From the NCBI GenBank assembly GCA_947623455.1, contig OX392542.1, forward strand, positions 10,857,625 through 10,921,624: a stretch of 64,000 nt of DNA. Direction: 5' to 3'. Source of the stretch: Mimachlamys varia. Its lineage: Eukaryota > Mollusca > Bivalvia > Pectinida > Pectinidae. This document shows, piece after piece, positions 24,385 to 36,572 of this stretch (the stretch's first letter is position 1; each line of letters opens with the position of its first letter). The notes below the pieces were generated by a model. That model was not told where the DNA came from. It saw nothing but the letters and a program-made list of their open reading frames with translations, and did no database searches. Position numbers and translations under genes: made by a program.

Positions 24385-27300
24385 TTACAATCATTTATAT
24401 CTCATTATCATGGAACTATTTTGAGCATTTGTACTACTATACTGGTCAGTGACCGGCGATGCCTTTTGTTCAGGCTTTTATACAACTTTGATAGATTAAA
24501 ATGCTTGTCAATAACTTAATGCATGGAAATAAAACAAACCGTTTTTCAATTCGTATATAAGCAGACTAGTTATAGGTCTCTATTATAAAATTTTCATGTA
24601 ACCGTATCAGTTCAAGTTTTAAAAACATTTCCATGTAATTATGTCAGTTATCATTGTTATAATAACACAATATATATCTCCATATATATTGTGTTATTAT
24701 AACAATGATAACTGACATATTAACTGACATATTACCCTATTAAAGTACAAAAGAATAAGGCCAGGAGTTCCGGAAGAGTATGCGTCATGTAAACCACATC
24801 TTTAAGTTGGAACTGGGGTATCATTTCCAATCACAACAAAATTTATATCAGTAAGACCAAGATGGCGACCATAGAACTTGCCCTTATTCATCATCAACCT
24901 GCCTTTCTCAAACCCCTCTGTTGTAAGCTTGTTTAGCAGCAGTTGACATCGATCACGATAAAGAATCAACTGTAATAAGGAAAAGATATCATTGATTACA
25001 ATGTATTTGATTACAGTTGTTTACGGGAAATACTAACCGAGACACTGTTTTGAGACGGACCATCAGTCCCCCCATCACAGCCAAGTACTTCCGGATCAAT
25101 GCTAGGTCATGGGAAAGTCGACCTTGTCTTAGATTCGACCTTGGCGGATGCACACTTCAACCAAAGAGTAAGATTGTCTTGTTTTGTATGTATCAGATTA
25201 CAACACTTAACGTACTCTTTCAATGAAAACAAATTAAAAATGCATTTATTGGGAAATAAATCACATATATTTGGCTTCGTAACTTTTGTCAGGTAATACA
25301 CTTCAACAAAAATTAAATACTTCTATTTTGATTTGCAATTATCATAACAATAATACGTATTGCATTTAATAATTAAAGATTTAGATGATTAAAATCTATT
25401 TTAATATGTGTTTCAGTAGGAATAACTCACATGCTGTAATATCTTTCCTTATTTTAAAGAATTGAATTAAGTGTTGGTGAATAATAACTTAGTTTGTGTT
25501 TGGTTACAGTACCAGTGATCAACACTGATTGCTTTCTTCATCTATGGTTACAAGTTATTTTATTTGATAATCGATAACCTATCTAAACACTGGTCTGAAG
25601 TTTTCCAGAAATAATTTAATGAGTTCCTATTTGAATGAAATGTACAGATGATATTCTGATGATTGTTGCACATTCTAACCAACAACATGCCAGAATTGGC
25701 TGTAACTAATACTGATTTCTCATCTCGGAAAAAAAGCTAAACTTCTAAGTTTTTAATTCAAAACAAACAACAGAAATTACATTGAGATATTGAGATAACA
25801 TTATTCCATTTTTCTATTTATATGCTCATTACAGTGTTGGGTCGATTCGCCCTGGCCTCACTACCCTCTCTGACGACCTTGGGTCAGCCAATCAGCCTAC
25901 AACCACCTGGTCCCACCATACATCACTGTGGTATCGTCTGTTACCGACATACTGGCTGTGTGTCCTTCCGGTATGACGTCATATCCCAAACATGTGACGG
26001 ATACACCTCGATCAGGAAGACGTCTTACTCCAGTAATGAAATTCCTTATTTCTACAATACAGGTAAAATGTATTTCTGAGTATAATAAGACTATGTCTGT
26101 TGCTGCTTCGTTCTATCGCAATGTCTCATCTGGAAATAATTCTTTTAAAAAAAATCAGAGAATACCAAAGCGTCAACAAAACCATAATCCGAACTCAAAA
26201 TCGATTAAACTAGGGGCAAAATTGGAACAAAGGAAAGATTTACATAGAGACTCTCGTAAAAGCACAAGAGAATAAGACCAGGTGTTCCGGAAGAGTAAGC
26301 GTCTTCTGCTTCATCGACGACACACGCCATGTAAATCTTGGTCACATCGAAGTAAGCATCAATCCTCAAAATGAGAACCGAGTCATCATTGTCATCGCAA
26401 CAAGTAAACACACTAAAAAGCAAACTCGAAAACGTCCATCTTTACTAATTAAACTAATATTCATAAGCGTTAAACCAACGTATAAGTCAAATAATGAAAT
26501 GTCGACATCTGTTAATTAACAATACAGTCTTTTGAAATTAGACACTAATTGATTATCTTTGGTGCAGTACTCAATCGAGGATACAAACATTCCGAATCTG
26601 GCAACTTCTCCTACAAGGTCATCGAGCTGAGACGGAACCAAGTCAATGCCTCCGAGTCGTGTGTCTCCCAGGGATCCTCTCTGATGAAAGTCGGAACCCT
26701 GGACCGTCTCATACTTCTACAAACTGAAATACAACAAAACAACGTTTTAAGTAAGAACGTGCTGTGCGGATATAGTAATGATTTGATTGAAGCACAACTC
26801 AAATTGACCTGGATAATTACATTAACATTTCAGTGTGTTGTAATGCTTCACCTAGTACTAGTACAGTTCATTTACATGCCAGATGAGAAAAGTGCAATTT
26901 TGTTGCTTTTCCTACGATCAAAACAAGGTAATACTAAAACGTATGTCACTAAAATATAAATAATATAATATCTACTCAGTACGAGTAATTGATGTACTTT
27001 AAACTTTTTGTCAAGCCTGAAGCTACCAATGCTTACGTCAGAAAGACTTCAAACACAGTTTAATCACGAAAAGTGCATTATTGTAGATGTATCTTTCATT
27101 ACGGACGACCAACGTCACTCTCCTATGAGATGTACATCCAATCCTCTTCTATGGGGTTTAATTTACGTCATTAAACATCTTTTTATAGACAATAACTATA
27201 TACACTCCGATTCGTTTGTTTGTTTTTGTAGAACAAGATGTTCGATTCTACGTCTCCGGAGAGTTCACAACACAGTGGCAGTATAGTGATGGTGACGTCA

Positions 27301-27425
27301 TCGACTCAACACTTTGGTCACCTTCGAACCCTGACCCCGCACAAGGTCACTGTGTCATGCTGACTCAGAACGGTTTATCAAGTGTCAACTGCACGACACT
27401 GCTGTTTTTTATATGTGAATATTAG
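22680..27425 (+). CDS. Gene A: secreted discoidin (F5/8C) - PAN - C-type-lectin-like protein, complete
   Basis: Seven exons: 22680-22737, 23466-23665, 24166-24312, 25017-25167, 25835-26062, 26568-26750, 27232-27425 (TAG). Lengths of 58, 200, 147, 151, 228, 183 and 194 nt sum to 1161 nt, giving 386 aa. All borders are AG/GT. Residues 1-19 are a signal peptide. Residues 20-185 are an F5/8 type C domain (SEYLLSGFSGVPNEAFTASS, QGRGDYSQWVKTF, FTGNTNRDT, RPCLRFDLGGC). Residues 186-261 are PAN/apple-like (HHCGIVCYRHTGCVSFRYD). Residues 262-386 are C-type-lectin-like (LWSPSNPDPAQGHCVML, then SSVNC and a terminal FICEY). EPN/QPD and WND calcium-site motifs are not evident, so canonical sugar binding is uncertain. 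Inferred role: extracellular recognition or adhesion. Retroelement tails sit in introns 3 and 5, and a hammerhead ribozyme in intron 1. Confidence 0.87.
22803..23046 (-). mobile_element. Hammerhead-bearing insertion in intron 1 of gene A
   Basis: The duplicated intron of gene C runs from 'gtttggggccagt' almost directly to 'ccacaacgcctataa'. In gene A about 240 bp containing the ribozyme lies between the matching points, so this is an insertion in A (or a loss from C). Related sequence lies upstream of gene B (46640-46800). Confidence 0.55.
22881..22930 (-). ncRNA. Hammerhead ribozyme (type I-like), intact core
   Basis: On the minus strand: stem I strand GCATCA, then CTGACGA (22921-22915), stem II GTCC-TAGAA-GGAC (22914-22902), GAAA (22901-22898), a very short stem III (CAGTTG), then UA at 22891-22890 with predicted cleavage after A 22890, and a stem I return strand TGGTG pairing with the leading strand. 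Short stem III is known for retroelement-associated hammerheads, including those of Penelope-like elements. Orientation is antisense to gene A. Confidence 0.75.
24341..24384. repeat. (ATC)n microsatellite
   Basis: About 14 uninterrupted trinucleotide copies, beginning 28 nt inside intron 3 of gene A. This is the same place where gene C carries its 42-bp array. Confidence 0.95.
24641..24718. repeat. Perfect 37-bp inverted repeat, 4-nt loop
   Basis: The arms 24641-24677 and 24682-24718 are exact reverse complements (ends atgtcagttatcattg.../...caatgataactgacat) separated by 'ctcc'. It lies in intron 3 of gene A. A transcript would fold into a 37-bp hairpin. Confidence 0.9.
24740..24965 (-). 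mobile_element. RT retroelement tail, internally deleted
   Basis: Minus-strand fragment with 'ccaggagttccggaagagta' and the coding-end region 'agcagttgacatcgatcacg'. It lies within intron 3 of gene A. Confidence 0.7.
26145..26440 (-). mobile_element. RT retroelement tail
   Basis: Carries 'aggtgttccggaagagtaag', 'ttcatcgacgacac' and the terminal 'ataccaaagcgtcaacaaaa'. It lies in intron 5 of gene A, starting about 80 bp after the exon 5 donor. Confidence 0.8.
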
Positions 27426-27454
27426 AAATTATGCTTGTGGCGTCCAAACAACAG

Positions 27455-27545
27455 GTTAGGTAAACAGGTAAGCTATCTGACGTTATTACGACAAGTAAGG
27501 GAATACTGTCAGCTGTCTGACGTTATTCCGATAGGTAAGGTAACA
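27455..27545 (+). repeat. Two diverged 'agct.tctgacgttatt' repeats
   Basis: 'ggtaagctatctgacgttat' and 'gtcagctgtctgacgttatt', just beyond the gene A stop. They match, in inverted orientation, the 40-bp array at 53661-53837. Confidence 0.6.
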
Positions 27546-27569
27546 AGGTCAAATGTACAAAAGAAAACG

Positions 27570-28500
27570 ACCAGCTATTTTGGTTCGGAAGTGTAAGCGT
27601 CTTCTGCTTCAACGACGACACCCGTAAATCTCGGTTACTGATACATCATTATCGGTTGTTCTGTCGTCCAGACATGAAATGATGCGTCAGGATTATATTG
27701 AAATCGGCTATCCTCGATTCTGCATTATATATTAAATATATTAAAAATCAGAAAAATGCGCTGCATTTTAAGGGAAAAAATCAAAGAATACCAAAGCATC
27801 AACAACACCATTACTCAAAACGATCAAACTAGAGGCAAACTCTGAACAAAGAAAAAAAGAATTAGACCACCTTCTTCGGACAACTACGCGTCTTCTGCTT
27901 CATCGACGACACCCACCATGTAAATCTGGGTCATATTCAAGTAAACATCAAGTCCTCGAAATGAGTCATCATTGTCAATCGCAACAAGTAAGCACACTGA
28001 TGAGCATACTCAAAAACACCCATCCTCATATTACACAAAGATACAGATTATTTCTCTATATGACAAAGATTGCGACCATAAACCTGTACTTAGTTCTCAT
28101 CAACCTGCATCTCTCGAATCCCTATGCTTTTAGCAGTCGACATCGATTTCGAAAATCATGATATTTAGAGCAAGCCCTGGAATAACAAATCAACTTCGAC
28201 ATGTAAACACTGTAGATTGGAGAAGCAGGGACGTTTCTATCAAGAAATGGAAAGTTCACGATCGGAAAATTGAAATCGTCAGGTTATCGTATAGTTTAAT
28301 AGTAAGCTGTCCATTTTGGTCGTAGTCTAAGTAAATATCGAAGTAAGCAGCTGATGTAGTAGAGTCGGTTGTGTCCTTTATTTCAAGTTCAGAAGAGTAA
28401 ATACGATCCAAGTTGTCAGCAAACTTCCTAATGTGCATAGACAACACATCGTCGATATATCTAAAAGTAAAATTCAAAGGGCTTTGTGATCAATATTATT
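27570..28500 (-). mobile_element. Retroelement copy with reverse-transcriptase YIDD box (truncated, frameshifted)
   Basis: Minus strand 28477-28256 encodes FRYIDDVLSM, the RT catalytic box, then AAYFDIYLDYDQNGQLTIKL. A frameshift follows, and the next segment (about 28275-28137) continues in another frame as DDFNFPIV...VYMSKLI and is cut by a stop. Downstream is the family tail ('gacgacacccaccatgtaaa', 'cttctgcttcatcga'). This ties the many non-coding tails in the window to a reverse-transcribing element. I favour a Penelope-like family but cannot prove it. Confidence 0.75.
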
Positions 28501-31500
28501 AGATATATTTAGTGTTTAGAACAGTTATATATTCTCTTAACCACTTGGCTCAGAATTTTCTTAATTGAGACCTCTCATCTTCTTTTCCTTGGGTAAATAA
28601 ATAATAATTAGGTTTTAAATCTGTTACATTCTATTGTTAAAGCGCCGGGGTATCCAAATCAGAAACGAATACTTGATATTACAGTTACTCAGTTTTATCT
28701 GTATAAAAAATGAAATGAAAAAAAAAAAAAAAAATAGAAATAAAATAAAACTAAAAATAAAATAAATCTGCTTCACTTTATAAAATGTGTCATTATTATC
28801 CGGTCTTTGTTATTTTCCAGTGGTGGAACTCTCATTCTCTTTTCTTTAGTTTCTTCCAAAAATATATTTGTGTAAAGTAAGGCAAGACGTATACATTTTC
28901 ACCTTAACTCGAATTATTTGTTCATTTGTCCGTTCCAATCGATATTTCGTAATCAATTTTTTCCAGTATTGCACTCTTAGGGGCGTGGCTTAATTGCTAG
29001 ATCCTGGACGAGAGTTACTGATTTTCCATTTTTTGCATCTTTTCTTTTGACATATCTATCCACAAAGATCAAAACGTAATCAAGCTGTCTTTGTCGAACA
29101 GGTATACTACCGGATCGGTAGGATATTGTTGGCTACGCGTAATGATGTTTTTTCAAAACAGGATTGAAATAATTCTTTCAGTAATATGTTTTTGATTCTG
29201 AATGGATTAGGTTATGTATCGATTTAATGATTTGATTTATTCGATGAAGAAAATTGATATTTTTAATTTTTTGTTTAGTTTTATCCAGTGCTCCAATCAC
29301 TTTGGGTACTACATTTGTTATTTGAATAACTAAAAAAAAAAAAAACAATTATGTGGATTAGATCATCCATTGGTATAATCAGATACATTTGTGGTTATCA
29401 CTAGCTAGAGAAATTTACACCAACGTTTCAAGTACTAGTATAACTTAGCTGTAAACATTCAAACATCAAATTCTTCCTCATTTTCAGGTCAATCAAGGAT
29501 ATCATGAAAAGCGACTTTGAGACATACAGTGGATCATCTCAGTCCGTTTAGCTTCTAGATTAAGAGCGTCGGAGAAGGCTTCTAATGCTTGTATTTTAAC
29601 CATGGATGATGTCTTAATGACGAATATAGCAGACGCAGTAAATCTAAGAGGCAAGGAGGCCTGAGTTCTTTGTTGACATATTTGTGTCCCACTGGGTGGT
29701 TGACTTTTCTATCCGACTGTCATTGATACAAATTTATAATTATCCTCATTTACATCATGACGCGATCATCGACGACGCAAAATAAGCTGCATGCTCTAGG
29801 TAATCAGGATCTCCATGGTACATTGATTTTGCCATCTATCAAATTTCAATTTCGCAACACAGATAGTGATGACATCATGCTATGTTATGACGTCACAATA
29901 CAACATACCAAAATGAATGCCAAAGTTAGCAATAAACTTTAATCAACGCCTGATGAACAAGAAAGATGGTGTTACAAACATTGAAATACATACATAATTA
30001 TAGTCATGCAAATATTAACAGATTTGTTGTATACATTTTTTATTCATTGTATGCTATGACCTGTGCTCATAAAAAATCTATACCATGCGTTTATATATCG
30101 ATTAATATTCTTTTTAATCCATTGCTCATTGTCTTCTGAGGCTTTACATCTTGGAATTACAAGGAAGTTCTTTAATATATATTCTATACCTATTTAATCA
30201 AATACAAGATGCAATACATTTATAAAAAATGTTATATTTTGGTGTTATTCCCAATAAGTTTGTCCTATCTAAAAACTGGATAAATTGCACAGAGCATTGC
30301 ATTGAAATATTACAAGACCTACAGTTTATATTAACTTTTACTTCCAATCTTTTCTCATTTTAAATGCAAACCTTCTCCCTCAACAATTATGCTACGAACA
30401 CCATGTCTTGTTTTCTTACATTTTGATCCACGTATATTGTTTAAAGCCATCAAAATGAGCAGTACACAATAATAATCTTTCACATTTTAAGGTTTCGTTA
30501 TTGCAGTGTATGGATTCTTTTTGCAAAAGATTCTCCCAAAATCGTTTATAAGAAAGAAATGGTATTGCATCACACCATTTGATAATTTCTTGTTTAACAA
30601 GTAAAGGCCACCCGTCCTTGACCTTTTATATGGGATATGTATTATATAAAAAAAAAATGACAAATGAAAACAACACTTTGATTTACATAAGAAAAATCTC
30701 ATTCAAAAACAATTGTTTTCATTTCATGAAAAGGTAAATAATTGTATATGTATATACCCGTATGGGTTCCTTTTTTAAATAATGTATATAGATTTTATTT
30801 CTGTCCTTAGAAAATTGACGCCGTTTGTAACTACTTTTGCTTTACATGTGTAAACTTCATGTACATGTATCATTGAAAATACAATGTTGTGTTCACAGAG
30901 CGATTATTGCGTTTTCTTTGAAAAATGTTGACAGCTCTTATAATCGTTATTTATGTTCATTTGTGCCTACACGTTTAACAATAATTTTGTATTTAACCCT
31001 TAAACGTTATTTTCTCTCATATCTCGCCGTGTTTTTTCCCATGGAAGAAAGCTACGTAAGAATATAAGACTCTTTCATATGCGTGTATGTAGGATAGGGA
31101 TATTCTACCCGAGGGGTCACAAAATGTGATGAAACCCGAGGCTTGCCGAATAATAATAATTTCAAATATAATCAATTATATGTTTTAACATGTGTGTATG
31201 TACCTTTCACTATCCCTTTTGTGCTTGTAATTTCGCAATAAATGGACGATTTTGAACAATGCTCCGTTGAATAACATGTATCTGTTTTTACTAAAAATCG
31301 TTATCCATTCAAACTCCCTATTGTGTGCTTACGGCATTGCTGTGTAGGGTTATATATAATGTATATACTAAGCCAAATGTTTCCTCCTTTTTTACATATT
31401 TTGTTTAAATTTACAAATACTTGGCAAATAACATGTCAAAAGCAAGGTCGATGGTTAGCGGTGATACAAACCAACAATCGATTACTTTACTTCATTTGCT

Positions 31501-32010
31501 CGAAACAGTGATTCCTAAACTTTTAAAAATGTCACGCTGTAAGCTATTGAGATGACCTTCAAACTGAAGAGATATGCTCCTACTAAAGTACCCCCTTGTC
31601 TCAGCGTAATGTGATGATGCACTTGGTGAGTATATGGTTCTATCCACATATATTATCACTAATTTATACATTCCATTCCCTGGAGATGTTATCAAGTCGA
31701 TAAATTTCGTTTTATCTTCCACATAACATATCTAGAGCGAAATTTGCCAATATACTGTGGAGATAATCGGATCCTAATGATAATACAACGAACGGAGAAA
31801 TCATCAATAATGTATTGTTCTCAGACGCAACCCGACGCAATCATGCATATTTAGTTTGAATTTTACTCACGGACTATCAATATTTTTCAACGGAACAATG
31901 TTTCTTGGGAAACGGCATACACTTAAGAAATATGATATACAGTCGAATGATTAGTCAATGAGTAGCGGGCCTTCTCTGTTGATTTATGCAATATTGCTAC
32001 CATTGCTATC
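28500..32010. other. AT-rich intergenic stretch, no gene recognised
   Basis: Contains a poly-A/low-complexity tract (about 28710-28770) and several homopolymers. Short open frames lack domains. No tRNA, rRNA or structured repeat was recognised. Confidence 0.5.
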
Positions 32011-32014
32011 ACCT

Positions 32015-32200
32015 TGTCTTTTTCTCTAGTACTTTTACAAGGGTTTCCATGTTAATATTTCCTTTATTCCCATTTCGCCTCTAGCATAATCGATTTTGAG
32101 TTCGGATTATGGTTTTGTTGAAGCTTTGAACATGTCGATTTCTTTTGCGACGCTACTGAGTCGTATGGAATGACGTTTGATTTAAAGCTTATAAAAGAAT
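32015..32200 (+). mobile_element. RT retroelement tail with flanking segment, copy duplicated at 33205
   Basis: 'aatcgattttgagttcggat' followed by the flank 'gatttcttttgcgacgctac' and 'gaatgacgtttgatttaaag'. The identical tail-plus-flank arrangement occurs at about 33205-33385, so tail and flank were duplicated together. Confidence 0.75.
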
Positions 32201-32479
32201 TGATTTTAACTAAGATCTATTATGTCTCGCCCTACTTACAATTTTAATATCAAACCATTGATCGATACAATGTGTTCAAAGACATATGTTTCCCTTGTGG
32301 GGACTCTTTTGTTGGTAAAAGATAATAAAGTACTGATTAAACATGAAATCAAACATGTATGTCCTCTCTTTCCTCTCAGCCAAGCGACCCTAAAACACCT
32401 GCTACATTGACTTAATCAACTATGTCATGATGAAGGGAAGAGTCAGTGGATACCAATGATTTAAACGTGACCAAATCGA

Positions 32480-32785
32480 TTTTCCGATCGTGAACTTCCC
32501 TCTGAATATCGAGATTTTCGTGATATATATCAACCGCTGACGAACAAACTTACGTCACATGGCTTCGAGAGATGCAGATTGATGAAGACTATGGGCAAGT
32601 TTTATGGTCGCATCTTGATATCATCGAGAAATATTTTGTATCTTTGTTTTTCCTCTTGGCTTTTACGAGAGTCTCCATGTAAATATTTCCTTTGTTCCTA
32701 TGTTGCCCCTAGTTTCATTGATTTTGAGTTCGGATTATGGTTTTGTTGACGCTTTGGTATTCTCTGATTTTTTTTAATCTGTCCA
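32480..32785 (+). mobile_element. RT retroelement fragment, internally deleted
   Basis: The 3' coding end (about 32485-32640, 'agactatgggcaagttttat') is joined directly to the terminal tail ('tacgagagtctccatgtaaa', 'ttgacgctttggtattctct'); the middle is missing. Confidence 0.7.
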
Positions 32786-32919
32786 TTTATTTCATTATGG
32801 GTCCTCAAAGTTCTCTTATATTGGTTATTTTTTTTTACTTATTGTGGTCCTTTACGTTCGTTTATACTTGTCATTTTTAAAGCGCGCTGATATTCGTTTA
32901 TTAACCTCTGAAATGAGAC

Positions 32920-33385
32920 TTATTCTGACAAACAAACAACACATGGATTCTAGAGATGAAGGTTGATCAGAACTATGGGCAAGTTTTATGGCCGCCATCT
33001 TTGTCTCATTGAGAAATATCCTGTATCTTTAAGTGATATGAATATGGTCGTTTTTGAGTATGCTCATTGGGGTGTTTACTTGGTGTGATTGACAATGATA
33101 ACTCGGTTCTCATTTTGAGGACTTCAAGTTTACTTTGTTGTGACCAAGAGTTACATGGCGGGTGTCGTCGATAACGCAGAAGACGCTTACTCTTCCGGAA
33201 CACCTGGTCTTTTTCTCTTGTACTTTAACAAAGGTTTTCATGTTAATATTTCCTATTTCGCCTCTAGGATAATCGATTTTGAGTTCGGATTATGGTTTTG
33301 TTGAAGCTTCGAAGATGTCGATTTCTTTTGCGACGCTACTGAGTGGTACGGAATGACGTTTGATTTAAAGCTTATAAGTATACTC
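32920..33385 (+). mobile_element. RT retroelement 3' end
   Basis: Has the coding end ('atcagaactatgggcaagtt'), the spacer 'gtgattgacaatgataactc', then the hallmark 'acatggcgggtgtcgtcgat' and terminus, followed by the duplicated flank shared with 32130-32200. Confidence 0.8.
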
Positions 33386-33389
33386 AAAT

Positions 33390-34970
33390 CATACGGGACT
33401 TAATTGCTTTTATAATAAGTGTTGAGGGAGATGCGGACCTCATAAAAACATAGATGTGGCCATGTAAAACTACTAAAATCATAATTAAATCAAATGGTAA
33501 TATGACTGAGCATGTTATAAATAAGAAAACAAAGGGTACATAACCTATATTGAATTTAAGCATGTTTTAATCGTTTTAATTAAAAAGTACTACAATGTTT
33601 ATAACATGGCTAACTTCGGTATTATGGCTAACAAAAGAAACTTTATATGAAGCTCATGTAGTTTTTATTGGCATGGGTCTATATTTGTATATGTTTCGTA
33701 TTGTACATTCTCGTAGCCACCATCGTGACTTTTAAGGCCGGTATGCCTCTCCACATCCAGTTCAGGAGAAGGCATGTTGCTAATAGAGGTAAGGGGAGAT
33801 AACTTGAACTGACTTGGTTTATCCTGCCGCACACCTTCATGTCAGACGGCTGACACGGTATCGCTGTAATGATAGTATCTTTCTAAACGACTGTCAGAAC
33901 CAAATGAACACGTAACATTAGTTTAAAGTTTATTTTATTTCACTTTAAGCAATTTATACATTGAACAATATGGCAATGGAAAATAGGAACAAGTGCCGCA
34001 GACACTTATGTAAACATATCACCATGACTACACAGCAACTTGTAACTTCAGTATATGATAACACCATTTATACACAAACTCTCTCTTACATTGAACCAAT
34101 GAACCAATAATTAATGGAAACAAAAAATAGCTTAAACATAAAAAAGTAAAGTTTTGGGGTGAAATACAATCATATTATACATATTGCATGTCATATAAAT
34201 CTATTGTAGTAACATTTTACATACAACAGCGGACACGGCGTATCACGACAAACACAGCTTTGCTCAAATCAAAGTTAATTAGATGAACGATTAAACATTA
34301 TGTACAGTGAAAAACCTCTCTTTTAGGACCACACTGGGATCCACACAAAAATGGTCCTTTTAGCGAGGTGGTCTGAATACCGAGGGTGACCATGCAGACA
34401 GATTTCTCTGAAATCCACTTTTTGATATGCTTTCATGGTCCATTTACTAATATATGGGTTTTTTAGAAGTAGTTTTTGCGTGTAACAGTGGACATCCATA
34501 TACATGTTGTTATATTTATTTTTCAAATTTTGTTAATTAAAGTTTATCTTTGATCCTAAGTCAGATTTCTTTTTTGAAAACAGATGAATGGTACAATGCA
34601 ATGTACTTGACTAATGTATATGTATTACATACCTGTAATAAACTTGGTTCCAACCAACACAGACTGAATCATTTGAGTTTTGTCTTTGCTTTCTTTAAAG
34701 AAACTTAAATATTCCGAGAAGAATACATCAAACGTCAGACTGACTCCTTCAACTAGAACATTCAACGTGAAGGATGAAAACGTCACCACCAACCCCATCC
34801 TCCGTCTGGGGGTGTCGGAGATTTTGGGAGATCAAAATTGTCGGCAGGTCGATTAATTTTTGTCAATTTTTTTCATATGCAGGCTTCCTCTCATGGATAT
34901 TTGATGAATTCAAACATAATTTGCGTTTGCGCTACATCCTTCCATGATAATACATGCAGAATATGATGCA
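33390..34970. other. AT-rich intergenic stretch, no gene recognised
   Basis: No convincing exon, RNA gene or repeat was seen. Confidence 0.5.
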
Positions 34971-34979
34971 AAATAAAAA

Positions 34980-35115
34980 AAACATCAGAGAATACCAAAG
35001 CGTCAACAAAATCATAATCCCAACTCAATATCGATTAAACTAAAGGCAAAATAGGAACAGAAGAAAGGAGGTGGAGGGCTAGTGGTAGAATGTCGGAACA
35101 CATTAACCACTCAAT
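34980..35115 (-). mobile_element. RT retroelement terminus abutting a SINE-head fragment
   Basis: 'gagaataccaaagcgtcaac' to 'aggcaaaataggaac' is the retroelement terminus. Directly adjoining it, 35067-35115 ('ggtggagggctagtggtaga') matches the tRNA-like head region of the SINE at 13905-14082. The junction is a chimera of two repeat families. Confidence 0.65.
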
Positions 35116-35119
35116 GAGA

Positions 35120-36570
35120 TGGCAACCTGTATGAGATTAACATGTACATCACCAGTTGGCCAGGTGACCATTTTTGGGGAGTACAATAATCTTGACATTG
35201 CTGTTCCAAAAACTTCACAAACTGATTTTATAACATGATTTATTTTGTAAGAACATACCATTATTAACAATACTGAATATAAATGTGATATATATTTAAT
35301 AGATGTTGATATTCTATATCAGGTATTGCTATCGTTGGTATAAATATACAATTTTAATGTACATATATACCATCCTGATACTATTACGTTTGTCAGTTAC
35401 ACCAGTGTGTGTTAAATGACTACATATGTACTTGCTAAAACATTAAAATTTCATTGGAAATGTTGTCAGTCAACTAGGGAAGATAACAATTTACATCATA
35501 TACCATTATTATTATTGTTACATTGTAAGAAATTTCTGTTAATTATCAGTTTTCATTTTATTCCGAATCAACACATATATACATGTAGTTGAATGCCTTT
35601 ATTGACAGTTTGTTCCAAATATTGTACCTAATGCGTCAAAATATCAAGTGGCCGCAGACTGCAAGACGTCCAGAAAGTAATAAGCAGGGAGTGAAAAAGG
35701 TGATATATTAAATTTCTTGTCACCCTCTAAAGTAATGTAGTATGAATGACTACGGGGGGTACGTGAGAAGAACAAATCATCGACATTAATTTGTTTTTAT
35801 TAAGATACAATCTACATTTTGAGTAGAAAAACTATATACTTAGTGCACAAGTTAAGGCTGTGTCATATATTTTGTTTAGTTGCATTTTTCCAAAAAAACC
35901 CCAAAAAAACAAAAAAACTGTGCAGAGATCCATGTATATAATGAAGGGGATTGTTCAATGAACCTATGTGCTGATAACATTTCAACTCGTTTGTTTCGCA
36001 CGATGTTATCTATACAAAACTTATCTTTACTTGTCACACCAGTAGGTAGGACTGTCACACTAGATCGAGCTATATAAGGACACAGAAGCTTGTATATACT
36101 GCTGGATATAGCTTCAATTGTGAAGACCAATGTGTGGTGTTAATAGGCGACGTCACGGACACACTTTACGTGAACTTTTAAAACAAACGATTAAGAATGG
36201 CTCTCTTTACTTCTGAAGGCCACTGCATTCATATATAAAACAACAGCATCATCGTTCCCCATTTTGGTATGGAGCTTCTTGTGTTGTAGATATCGCATAA
36301 TTTTATCGGCTTAACATTTTTTTGTTAACTGATTCTTGTCGTTCTCCTTTGATCTTGCTAGTACGTCAACGTCACTGTACCCAAAACGGGACACTCGAAG
36401 AAAACCGGTCTAAGAAACTGTCATAAAATGTAAATAAGTATTTTAATGATACAGTTTTTATTTGATCAGACTTTTTGACAATTTAACGAAACTTTGTGCG
36501 GCGGCGATATTGACTTGAAACTAATACTACTTTGGAGAGGTTATTTAATCAGAAGCCTTACTAATATTTG
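35120..36570. other. AT-rich intergenic stretch, no gene recognised
   Basis: No feature can be supported. Confidence 0.5.
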
Positions 36571-36572
36571 TT

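Noticed and set aside
26549..26959. 136-residue frame as a complete gene
   Set aside because: Only 26568-26750 is exon 6 of gene A. The rest is intron read-through beyond the GTAAGA donor at 26751, and the final exon at 27232 restores the lectin frame.
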